Source: Umezawaea tangerina
GTDB lineage: Bacteria; Actinomycetota; Actinomycetes; Mycobacteriales; Pseudonocardiaceae
Assembly (NCBI RefSeq): GCF_003002815.1
Contig: NZ_PVTF01000011.1
Span: forward strand, 248,001 to 312,000
Length of the DNA stretch: 64,000 nucleotides
Direction of reading: 5' to 3'
This document shows, one piece after another, positions 57,760-64,000 of the stretch. Made by a program: the position numbers and the translations under genes. The stretch's first letter is position 1. Every line of letters begins with the position of its first letter. The notes below the pieces were generated by a model. The model was not told the origin of the DNA. It searched no databases and saw only the letters and a program-made list of their open reading frames with translations.

Positions 57760-58356
57760 ATGACCAGCGAGGTGCAGGGGTTCTGGGACGGTCAGGCCGC
57801 GAGCTTCGACGAGGAGCCCGATCACGGGCTTCTCGACCCGGAAGTCCGGGCCGCGTGGAGTGGCGTGCTGCTTCCAGCGATGCCGCCGGTGCCGGCACGG
57901 GTCGTGGACCTGGGGTGCGGGACGGGCAGTGTCGCCTTGCTGCTGGCCCAAGCGGGCTACGACGTGCACGGGGTCGACCTGTCCGGTCGGATGGTCGCCG
58001 CGGCGAGGGCGAAGCTGGCCGGTGCCGGTCTGGCGGTCGGTGTCCGGCAGGGTGATGCCGCGTCACCGCCGTTCGCGCCCGCGTCGTTCGACGTGGCGTT
58101 CGCGCGGCATGTGCTGTGGGCGCTGCCGCGTCCGGGCGCCGCGCTGGCCCGGTGGGCGGGGCTCCTGCGACCTGGTGATCGTCTGGTCCTGGTCGAAGGC
58201 CTGTGGACGACGGGCGCGGGGATGGGTGCCGCCGACTGCCGGGGGCTCGTGGAGGAGCACTTCGACGACGTCGCCGTGCACCCGCTGGTCGACCCCCGGT
58301 TGTGGGGTGGTCCCACCTCCGACGAGCGGTACCTGCTGACGGGCTCGGCGCGCTGA
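57760..58356 (+). CDS. SAM-dependent class I methyltransferase
   Basis: This methyltransferase of about 198 residues has motif I VVDLGCGTGSVALLLAQAG, an acidic loop VHGVDLSGRMV, and motif IV-like SFDVAFARHVLWALPRP. It belongs to the ubiE/UbiG-like group that methylates small molecules. Three in-frame ATGs (57748, 57751, 57760) are possible; the last gives the usual family N-terminus (TSEVQGFWDG). No strong ribosome-binding site is visible. The substrate is not apparent. Confidence 0.85.
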   Translation: MTSEVQGFWDGQAASFDEEPDHGLLDPEVRAAWSGVLLPAMPPVPARVVDLGCGTGSVALLLAQAGYDVHGVDLSGRMVAAARAKLAGAGLAVGVRQGDAASPPFAPASFDVAFARHVLWALPRPGAALARWAGLLRPGDRLVLVEGLWTTGAGMGAADCRGLVEEHFDDVAVHPLVDPRLWGGPTSDERYLLTGSAR

Positions 58357-58376
58357 ACTCCGCCGTCGGCGAGGTC

Positions 58377-58395
58377 GTCCGGTTTCCGAACGGAC
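58377..58395. terminator. Weak hairpin between convergent genes
   Basis: GTCCGGTT and GAACGGAC flank a 3-nt loop with one mismatch. It lies between the methyltransferase and the convergent TetR gene. A modest terminator at best. Confidence 0.35.
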
Positions 58396-58399
58396 GGTC

Positions 58400-59035
58400 T
58401 CACGGGGTGAGGAGGGCGAGGCGGTCGGCGTACTGGTCGAGCACGCTGTCGCGTGACGGCCACGGGAAGTCGGCAGTGGAGTGCGGCAGGGTGACGTAGC
58501 CGTGCAGCGCGGTCCACAGCAGGGTCGCGTCGCGCGTGGGATCGGTGCTGGTCGACCTGTCCGCCTCGACGCAGGCGGCGACGGTCCGGACGAGCAGGTC
58601 GAAGGCGTGGGCGCCGGGCATGGTGGCGACCGACTTCGGCGGCAGCGGTCCGGCCTCCGGCTGTCGGAGGAGGAACACCTTGTCCTGGGTGAACATCAGG
58701 CCGTAGAGCCGGGGGTTGGCCACGGCGAAGGCGGCGTACGCCCGGCACAGCGCGCGCAGGCGTGCGGCCGGGTCGTCGTTCCCGGTGCGCGCCTCATCGA
58801 GGGTCGAGTGCAGCCGTTCGAAGGCCCGGTCGACCACGGCGGTCAGGACGGCGCCGAGGTTGGCGAAGTGCGGGTAGATCGAGGGTGCGGTGATCCCGGC
58901 CTCGCGCGCCACTCCCCGCAGGGTGATGCCGGACGGGTCGGGAGTGGCCTCCACGAGGCGGAGGGCGGCGTCGACGACCTCCTCGCGCAGACCGCCGCCC
59001 GCCCCTCGGGGATTGGGTTTGCGAGTGCGTTCCAC
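58400..59035 (-). CDS. TetR-family WHG regulator, paralogue of 9612-10232
   Basis: The 211-residue regulator has helix-turn-helix ITLRGVAREAGITAPSIYPH and the WHG-type block LLWTALHGYV near residue 185. It parallels the TetR at 9612 along its whole length (PNPRG, LREE-V, AREAGITAPSIY, ALHGYV, DFPWP). GTG 59035 was taken as start. It diverges from a paralogue of the uncharacterised gene that the other TetR faces, so a two-gene module was duplicated. Ligand unknown. Confidence 0.9.
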   Translation of the reverse strand: MERTRKPNPRGAGGGLREEVVDAALRLVEATPDPSGITLRGVAREAGITAPSIYPHFANLGAVLTAVVDRAFERLHSTLDEARTGNDDPAARLRALCRAYAAFAVANPRLYGLMFTQDKVFLLRQPEAGPLPPKSVATMPGAHAFDLLVRTVAACVEADRSTSTDPTRDATLLWTALHGYVTLPHSTADFPWPSRDSVLDQYADRLALLTP

Positions 59036-59044
59036 GGCATCACT

Positions 59045-59089
59045 TTACAACTGTTTGTCTTGCCGCTACTGTTCGCCTAACGGTCGTTT
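59045..59089. promoter_or_regulatory. TTACAGTCGTTT-like motifs of the second TetR module
   Basis: TTACAACTGTTT (59045-59056) and TAACGGTCGTTT (59078-59089) match 9 and 10 of 12 positions of the TTACAGTCGTTT motif found in the first module at 10321-10332. They occupy the divergent region between the TetR gene and its target. Confidence 0.45.
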
Positions 59090-59140
59090 AGTGATGCTCT
59101 TCGCGACAACGACCTCCACTCGACCGGAAGGGTGAAAGAC

Positions 59141-59644
59141 ATGAAGCACACCGGAACCGCGGTCCTCGACGCACCTGCCGACCGCGTGGACCTGGAGGAA
59201 TGGCTCTTCGGGCTCACCGACGCGGAGTACCAGGCCTGCGCGCGGGGGCACCGCGCCGCGGGGACGTTCGTCCAGGACGGCGTCCGCGGCACGGTCAACG
59301 TCGAGGCCATCGGCGGACACCTCATCGTCCAGCACTACCAGGAGGTCTCGGCGGAGCCGTCCCGCGTGGAGATGCTGTCCAGGCGCAGCCGGGTGTACCT
59401 GTTCCACCTCGTCCCGGCGACCATCCAGGTCCGCTGGACGATGTCGGCGACCGCCCGCGACGCGGAGACCTCCGAGTTCCGCTGCACCGTCGAGCTGACC
59501 ATGAACCCGCTGCTGCGCGTGCTCGGCGCCCTGTCCCTGCTCGGTCCGGCCATCCGCTCCCACACGGTGGAGGAGACGAGGCTCTTCGGCGACGACATCG
59601 TCCGGAAGATCGGGACCGGCCGCGGCACACCGGTGGGCGAGTAA
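59141..59644 (+). CDS. Uncharacterised protein, paralogue of 10398-10889
   Basis: The 167-residue product shares aligned blocks with that at 10398: TAVLDAP, RVDL-EWLFGLTDAEY, RGTVNVEAIGG and VQHYQE. It has no signal peptide and no recognised domain. ATG 59141, preceded by GGAAGGG, is preferred over GTG 59132 because the ribosome-binding site would be too close to the latter and because the alignment with the paralogue starts there. Another uncharacterised gene follows 35 nt later, which the first module lacks. Confidence 0.75.
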   Translation: MKHTGTAVLDAPADRVDLEEWLFGLTDAEYQACARGHRAAGTFVQDGVRGTVNVEAIGGHLIVQHYQEVSAEPSRVEMLSRRSRVYLFHLVPATIQVRWTMSATARDAETSEFRCTVELTMNPLLRVLGALSLLGPAIRSHTVEETRLFGDDIVRKIGTGRGTPVGE

Positions 59645-59679
59645 CCGCGGAACGCGCCGAGTCGAAGGGGGCGGGAATC

Positions 59680-60585
59680 GTGTTGCTGGTCGACTCGCCG
59701 GAGCGCACCCGGTGGAGCGGAACCCCGCGCACGCGGGACGGGGGTCGGGCCGGTTCCGCGGCGGCGGCCGTCGTGGCGGCCGTCCGCGACGACCCGGCGG
59801 CTCGGCTGGCACTGGCCGCCCGCTTCTACGACGGCACCGCGGGCATCCGGCCGTACCGGCGGGCGGAGCTGGCGTTCATGCGGTGGCAGATCCGCCGCGG
59901 TGTCCTCGGCCCGCCCGGCGCGGGTGGCAGCCCGTGGTGGCGGGCGGTCAACGAGGAGCTGCTGCGCGACACGGTGGAGGCGGAGCTCCGGCTGCGCGGG
60001 GACGACCGGTCCGCCCCTTCCACGCGGGTGGACCGGTGGATGCGCTTCCTGCGCGACCCCTCCGTGCGGACCTGGTACCGGGCCCACAACTCCAGCATCG
60101 TCGCGGGGTACCTCGCCCACCGCGGCCTGGCCGACCTGGAGAACACCGCCGAGCGGTTCTTCATGAACGCCGCGCTGCTGCGGGTCCTCTACGCCGACTG
60201 CCTGGTGTCCGACCCCGGCCTCGCCCTGGGCCGCTTCGCCCCGGTGGGTCGCCTGCTCGGGGACCCGCGCCGCCGTGCGACCGACGTGTTCCTGTCCCTG
60301 CGCAACATCCTGCCCGCGCGGTACCCGCTCGACGACGTCGGGCTCGGCGACCTGCTGGACGCCGAGAACCACCTGGGCCACCTGCTCGACTACGGCGTGA
60401 TCCTGCCCCGTGCCGCCGGGCTGTACGAGCACGCCGCGCGCGACCTCGACGAACCGGCACTGCTCGACCTGGTCCACGACGGCCGCCCCGCGTACGCGTG
60501 GTCGCGGGAGGACGACGAGGTCTGGCGCGGCCGTCGGGCTCCTCGGACGCGGCACCTGCTGGAGGCCGCGACCCGTCCCCGCTGA
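59680..60585 (+). CDS. Uncharacterised 301-residue protein
   Basis: The protein is rich in Arg and helical segments, with no signal peptide or clear membrane span. Notable stretches are AELAFMRWQIRRGVL, STRVDRWMRFLRDPSVRTWY and DTVEAELRLRGDD. No catalytic motif is recognised. The spacing of Arg, His and Trp residues could hint at a helical oxygenase of the MpaB type, but the diagnostic motifs are not evident. GTG 59680 follows AAGGGGGCGGG. It is probably co-transcribed with the upstream uncharacterised gene under TetR control. Confidence 0.7.
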   Translation: MLLVDSPERTRWSGTPRTRDGGRAGSAAAAVVAAVRDDPAARLALAARFYDGTAGIRPYRRAELAFMRWQIRRGVLGPPGAGGSPWWRAVNEELLRDTVEAELRLRGDDRSAPSTRVDRWMRFLRDPSVRTWYRAHNSSIVAGYLAHRGLADLENTAERFFMNAALLRVLYADCLVSDPGLALGRFAPVGRLLGDPRRRATDVFLSLRNILPARYPLDDVGLGDLLDAENHLGHLLDYGVILPRAAGLYEHAARDLDEPALLDLVHDGRPAYAWSREDDEVWRGRRAPRTRHLLEAATRPR

Positions 60586-60592
60586 CCGGGGC

Positions 60593-61162
60593 TCAGCGGC
60601 GCCGCTTCGGGAGGTGGCCCGCGCGCTGGGCCAGGCCGTCCATGATCAGCGCCAGTCCCGCCTCGAACGCCGCCGTCCGGTCGAGGCCGGGGCCCTCCGC
60701 GTCGTCACCAGCCTCCGCCTGCTCCTCCAGCACGCTGCCGACGGTGAAGTGGCTCGTGGTGAGCATCGCGATCCGCGCGTCCTGCTCGGGCAGCCCCGCG
60801 GAGACCAGGAACTCCAGCTTGTGCAGCGCGCGTGAGAGGTCCACGCCCTGCGGTGTGGTCCCGGCGTGCAGCCGCGCGCCGTCGCGGTGCGCCAGCAGCG
60901 CCCGCCGGAAGCTGCGCGAGTTCTCCACGAGCCAGTCGCGCCAGTCGTCCGAGGGCGCGGGCAGGGGAGTCGTCGCGTGGCCCGCGACGGCGGCCTCGGC
61001 CATCGCGTCGAGCAGCGAGGCCTTGTTGCGGAAGTGCCAGTAGAGCGAAGGCTGTTCCACGCCAAGGCGTTTGGCCAGCTGCCGGGTGCTCACCGCGTCG
61101 AGCCCCAGCTCGTCGAGGAGGGTGAGCGCCTCGCTCACGATGGTCTCGCGGTCCAACTTCAT
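60593..61162 (-). CDS. Tetracycline-class TetR repressor
   Basis: This 189-residue repressor closely resembles classical TetR at its N-terminus: LDRETIVSEALTLLDELGLD and RQLAKRLGVEQPSLYWHFRN (the LGVEQPTLYWHVKN region in TetR). The C-terminal helical domain is of the TetR_C type. ATG 61162 was chosen over the overlapping GTG 61165. It is divergent from a TetX-like flavoenzyme across three CCTATCAxTGATAGG sites, nearly the known tetO core. A tetracycline or related polyketide is the natural guess for the ligand. Confidence 0.92.
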   Translation of the reverse strand: MKLDRETIVSEALTLLDELGLDAVSTRQLAKRLGVEQPSLYWHFRNKASLLDAMAEAAVAGHATTPLPAPSDDWRDWLVENSRSFRRALLAHRDGARLHAGTTPQGVDLSRALHKLEFLVSAGLPEQDARIAMLTTSHFTVGSVLEEQAEAGDDAEGPGLDRTAAFEAGLALIMDGLAQRAGHLPKRRR

Positions 61163-61173
61163 CACCCCGACAG

Positions 61174-61246
61174 CCTATCAGCGATAGGCCTTGACGACCT
61201 ATCAGTGATAGGCGATGCTGGGCGCCAGTTGCCTATCACTGAAAGG
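61174..61246. promoter_or_regulatory. Three tetO-like operators and promoter
   Basis: CCTATCAGCGATAGG (61174-61188), CCTATCAGTGATAGG (61198-61212) and CCTATCACTGAAAGG (61232-61246) match the tet operator core CTATCAGTGATAG. TTGACG (61191-61196) and GATGCT (61214-61219), 17 bp apart, form a plausible promoter for the flavoenzyme with the second operator filling the spacer. The third operator overlaps the ribosome-binding site region of the flavoenzyme gene. Confidence 0.85.
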
Positions 61247-61253
61247 GGCGCAC

Positions 61254-62507
61254 ATGGACGCGACATCCGGGCCTTCGCTGAAGGTCCTCGTCTGCGGTGG
61301 CGGTATCGCCGGTCAGGCCGCGGCCTACTGGCTCGTGCGGGGTGGCCACGAGGTCGTGGTGGTGGAGCGCTTCCCCGTGCTGCGCGCCACCGGCGCGCAG
61401 ATCGACCTGCGCGGGCAGGGGATCGAGGCGGTCGAGCGCATGGGGCTGCTCGACGCCGTGCGCGACAAGCTCGTGCACGAGCCGGGCGTGGCCTTCGTGG
61501 ACGAGCGGGGCAGGCGCTGGGGTGCGGTCATGGCCAACACGTCGGGGAAGGGGCGCCAGACCATGACGTCCGAGTACGAGATCATGCGCGGCGACCTGGT
61601 GCGCATCCTCCACGACGCCACGAAGGACGACGCGCGGTACGTCTTCGGCACCGGCGTCGAGAGCTTCGAGCAGAACGCGGACCGCGTCCTCGCGCACTTC
61701 TCCGACGGGACCACCGACGAGTTCGACGTCCTGATCGGAGCCGACGGACAGGGTTCGCGCGTCCGGCGGGACCTCCTGCCCGTAGGCACCGACCCGTACT
61801 GGCCGGTGGGGATCCACATGGCCTACTGGTTCATCCCGCGCGACGAGACCGACGACGCCCTCAGGGAGACCTACAACGCCCCCGGCGGCCGCATGATCAT
61901 GCGGCGCAGCCACAACCCCACCGAGACCCAGGTCTACTTCGCGCTGTGGGAGCGGTCCGAGGAGGCCACGGCGATCCACCGCCGGCCGGTCGACCGGCAG
62001 AAGCGGTTCTGGGCCGACCGGTTCCGCGACGCCGGGTGGCAGACCGGGCGGTTCCTCGCGGGCATGGAGACGGCCGAGTTCTTCTACTCCCAGGAGGTCG
62101 CGCAGGTCCGGATCCCGACCTGGTCCGACGGGCGGGTCGCGCTCGTCGGCGACGCGGGCTACTGCCCGTCGCCCTACAGCGGCATGGGGACCTCCGCCGG
62201 ACTGGTCGGCGCCTACGTCCTGGCGGGCGAGCTCAACCGCAACCCCGGCGACATCCCGACGGCGTTCGCCGACTACCAGACCGCGCTCCAGCCCTTCGTC
62301 GACACCGTGCAGGCCGAGGTCAACCCGAAGGTCCTGCGACTCGGGTTCCCGCAGGGCAGGTTCGGGATCAACGCCCTGCGCACCATGGGCGCGGTGGGCA
62401 CGTTCCTCAAGCTCCCCGAGCTCGCCGCCCGGTTCGCGAAGGAGGACCGCGGCGGTGCCTGGCCACTGCCGGACTACGCCGAGCTGCGAGCCGGTCGGGT
62501 CGGGTAG
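61254..62507 (+). CDS. TetX-like FAD-dependent monooxygenase
   Basis: The 417-residue group A flavoenzyme has FAD motif VLVCGGGIAGQAAAYWLVRGG, RATGAQIDLRGQGIE, DG motif VLIGADGQGSRVRRDL, and GD motif ALVGDAGYCPSPYSGMGTSA. It belongs to the TetX/PHBH-like group, whose members hydroxylate aromatic polyketides or inactivate tetracyclines. ATG 61254 follows AAAGGGG. Its divergent classical TetR and tetO-like sites make a tetracycline-type substrate or inducer likely, but homologues also act on other aromatics, so activity must be shown. Confidence 0.88.
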   Translation: MDATSGPSLKVLVCGGGIAGQAAAYWLVRGGHEVVVVERFPVLRATGAQIDLRGQGIEAVERMGLLDAVRDKLVHEPGVAFVDERGRRWGAVMANTSGKGRQTMTSEYEIMRGDLVRILHDATKDDARYVFGTGVESFEQNADRVLAHFSDGTTDEFDVLIGADGQGSRVRRDLLPVGTDPYWPVGIHMAYWFIPRDETDDALRETYNAPGGRMIMRRSHNPTETQVYFALWERSEEATAIHRRPVDRQKRFWADRFRDAGWQTGRFLAGMETAEFFYSQEVAQVRIPTWSDGRVALVGDAGYCPSPYSGMGTSAGLVGAYVLAGELNRNPGDIPTAFADYQTALQPFVDTVQAEVNPKVLRLGFPQGRFGINALRTMGAVGTFLKLPELAARFAKEDRGGAWPLPDYAELRAGRVG

Positions 62508-62651
62508 CACCACGGCGGGGTCCGCCGCTGCCGGGAGTGCTGACCCGCCGGCGCGCCGACCGGGGCGGGTCCGGCGAGCGGGTCCCGCTGCCGGGTGGCC
62601 GGGTCGGGCTCGTGCGGTCGGTCGGACGGCGGTGTCCGTCGCGGGGACTGC

Positions 62652-64000
62652 TCAGCGCACGGTCACGCGCTGCGCGGTCGAGCCGTTGCAGTCCCAGACG
62701 CGCAGTCGGGTGCCGTCGGCGGTGGCGCCGTTGGGGGAGTCCAGGCAGCGACCGGACAGGGGGTTGAGCAGGGTGCCGTCCGCGCGGTGCAGCCACTGCT
62801 GCGGCGGGAGTCCGTTGCAGTCCCAGATCTGCAGCTGCGTACCGGCGGTCGGGGTGCCGCCGGGGAGGTCGAGGCAGCGGCCGTTGACGGCCAGGGAACC
62901 GTCGGGCCGCCACGTCCAGCGCTGCACCGCCCCGCCGTTGCAGGTCCAGAGCTGCACGGCGTCGCCGTTGTGGACACCTCCGGCCGCGGCGTCCACGCAG
63001 GTGCCGCCCACGGCGACCAGGGCGCCGGTCCGCTCGGTCGCGGGTGGCAGCACGGCGGTCCCGGCGTACGCCCGGCACGTCCCGTCCGACCCCGCGTCGG
63101 TGGCCACCTCCGCGATCCGGTCGCCCTCCAGCGGGACCACGGTGGGGCTGTAGTTGGGGCACACGCCCGCCCGCGCGCCCGCCACGCCGACCGGGGTGGG
63201 CACGGTGCTCCACGTGCCCAGCGCCGTGCCCGCGGTGAACAGGACGAGCCCGTTGGCGGGCGCGGTCCGGCCGTCGGACAGCAGGACCCGTTGTCCAGCA
63301 AGCAGAACGCGGCCCGACTGCGTCACGGCGAGGGTGGGTGTCGCCACGAGGTAGCGGCCGTCGCCGGTGCGCGCCACCGGACCGAGGTCGGCCGGGTCGC
63401 CCCACGACCAGCCGTCCGACGAGGTGCGGTAGCGCACCGCGCAGTCGAACTGGCCGCCGTACCCGCACACCTCGTAGGCCATCAGGTAGGTGCCGCCGGG
63501 CAGGCGGCGCACCGAGGGCATCCCCGGTCGGTGCCCGGCCGCGGTGCCCGCGACCGTCGTCGTGCGCTGGCTCCACGTGACGCCGTCGCTGCTCACCACC
63601 CTGGACAGCACCTGGCTGTGGCCTGCCTGGCCCTCGTCGGCGTAGTGCAGCACCAGTCGGCCGGAGGAGTCCACGGACAGCTCGGGCTCCCACAGGCCGC
63701 CGGTGCCGCCCGCGCGCACGGCGGTCGACAGCAGGGTCCACGTCCGCCCCACGTCGGTGCTGCGCCACACGCGCAACGCCATCCGGCGGTCGGTGCCGTT
63801 CTGGCCGGTGCTGCCCACCCACAGCAGGGTGCCCTCGGCCAGTGCGCCGATCCGCTGCGGCAGCTCGAACAGAGTGGTGCAGCACAGCCCGGTGGCCGCG
63901 GTGTCGTCGGAGACGGAGCCGACGCGGCGGTAGGTGCTCCCGCCGTCGACGCTCTCGCTGATCGCCCCGACCGGCCCGGCCGACGGGAAACCGGTGGTGG
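62652..64000 (-). CDS. BNR/sialidase-like protein with C-terminal CBM13, partial at window edge
   Basis: At least 449 residues are visible and the 5' end lies beyond the window. The N-terminal visible part has Asp-box/BNR-like repeats (SESVDGGSTY, STDVGRTW, SSDGVTW, SSDGWSWG), indicating a sialidase-type beta-propeller. The C-terminal part (about the last 130 residues) is a ricin-type CBM13 with CVDAAAGG, VQLWTCNGGAVQRW, QIWDCNGLPPQQW and RVWDCNGSTAQR. Secretion is likely but unproven because the start is missing. Substrate class cannot be set; exo-sialidase and other exoglycosidases share this fold. Confidence 0.8.
   Translation of the reverse strand, partial: TTGFPSAGPVGAISESVDGGSTYRRVGSVSDDTAATGLCCTTLFELPQRIGALAEGTLLWVGSTGQNGTDRRMALRVWRSTDVGRTWTLLSTAVRAGGTGGLWEPELSVDSSGRLVLHYADEGQAGHSQVLSRVVSSDGVTWSQRTTTVAGTAAGHRPGMPSVRRLPGGTYLMAYEVCGYGGQFDCAVRYRTSSDGWSWGDPADLGPVARTGDGRYLVATPTLAVTQSGRVLLAGQRVLLSDGRTAPANGLVLFTAGTALGTWSTVPTPVGVAGARAGVCPNYSPTVVPLEGDRIAEVATDAGSDGTCRAYAGTAVLPPATERTGALVAVGGTCVDAAAGGVHNGDAVQLWTCNGGAVQRWTWRPDGSLAVNGRCLDLPGGTPTAGTQLQIWDCNGLPPQQWLHRADGTLLNPLSGRCLDSPNGATADGTRLRVWDCNGSTAQRVTVR

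Overview
This 64 kb window is very GC-rich, uses GTG and TTG starts freely, and has translationally coupled genes joined by GTGA/ATGA overlaps. It encodes many secreted enzymes that carry CBM2 domains behind poly-threonine linkers, and many small regulator/flavoenzyme pairs. Together this points to a filamentous actinomycete, probably of the Pseudonocardiales (Saccharothrix, Lentzea or Actinosynnema type). The genus is an inference from style; no rRNA or tRNA gene was seen.

Region 1 (1-9.6 kb) opens with a frameshifted NB-ARC regulator remnant cut by an IS5-type transposase fragment. A small-molecule catabolic island follows: an IclR regulator, a creatinase/M24-fold protein lacking the peptidase metal ligands, an MhpA-type flavin hydroxylase, a dienelactone-hydrolase-type enzyme, a bicupin, a zinc-type alcohol dehydrogenase, a class II aldolase, an extradiol-type VOC dioxygenase and an FAH-family hydrolase. 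Three promoter regions in the island share a 17-bp palindromic element, so it looks like a single regulon.

Region 2 (9.6-13.2 kb) has a TetR plus uncharacterised-protein pair, which recurs at 58.4-59.6 kb, and a MarR/flavin-monooxygenase pair with an apparently leaderless promoter.

Region 3 (13.2-36 kb) is a plant-cell-wall (xylan, arabinoxylan, galactoside, cellulose) degradation locus. It holds two CBM2 esterases, a sugar ABC importer without its ATPase, a GH43, two paralogous GH10 xylanases, a GH43-CBM6, a GntR and a LacI regulator, and a five-gene operon (SGNH/CE3-type esterase, GH27-CBM13, GH43, CE1, GH6). A LacI-type operator related to TGTTAGCGCTAACA occurs at six places in the region, and a CebR-like GGGAGCGCTCCC palindrome lies upstream of one xylanase.

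Region 4 (36-45.6 kb) contains a TetR/flavin-monooxygenase pair with twin 18-bp palindromes, an XRE-type regulator beside a SnoaL-like/NmrA-like pair, and a polyol module: mannitol-type dehydrogenase, orphan solute-binding protein, FrcK-like kinase, and a LacI regulator behind a perfect 38-bp palindrome.

Region 5 (45.6-64 kb) contains a membrane protein with 54-residue repeats, a TetR-controlled ABM/MFS/oxidoreductase/antiporter group, an M55 aminopeptidase, a peptide deformylase, a PobA-like hydroxylase with an AraC regulator, a methyltransferase, the second TetR/uncharacterised pair, and a classical-looking TetR/TetX-like pair with three tetO-like operators. The window ends inside a BNR/sialidase-like protein with a ricin-type CBM13 domain.
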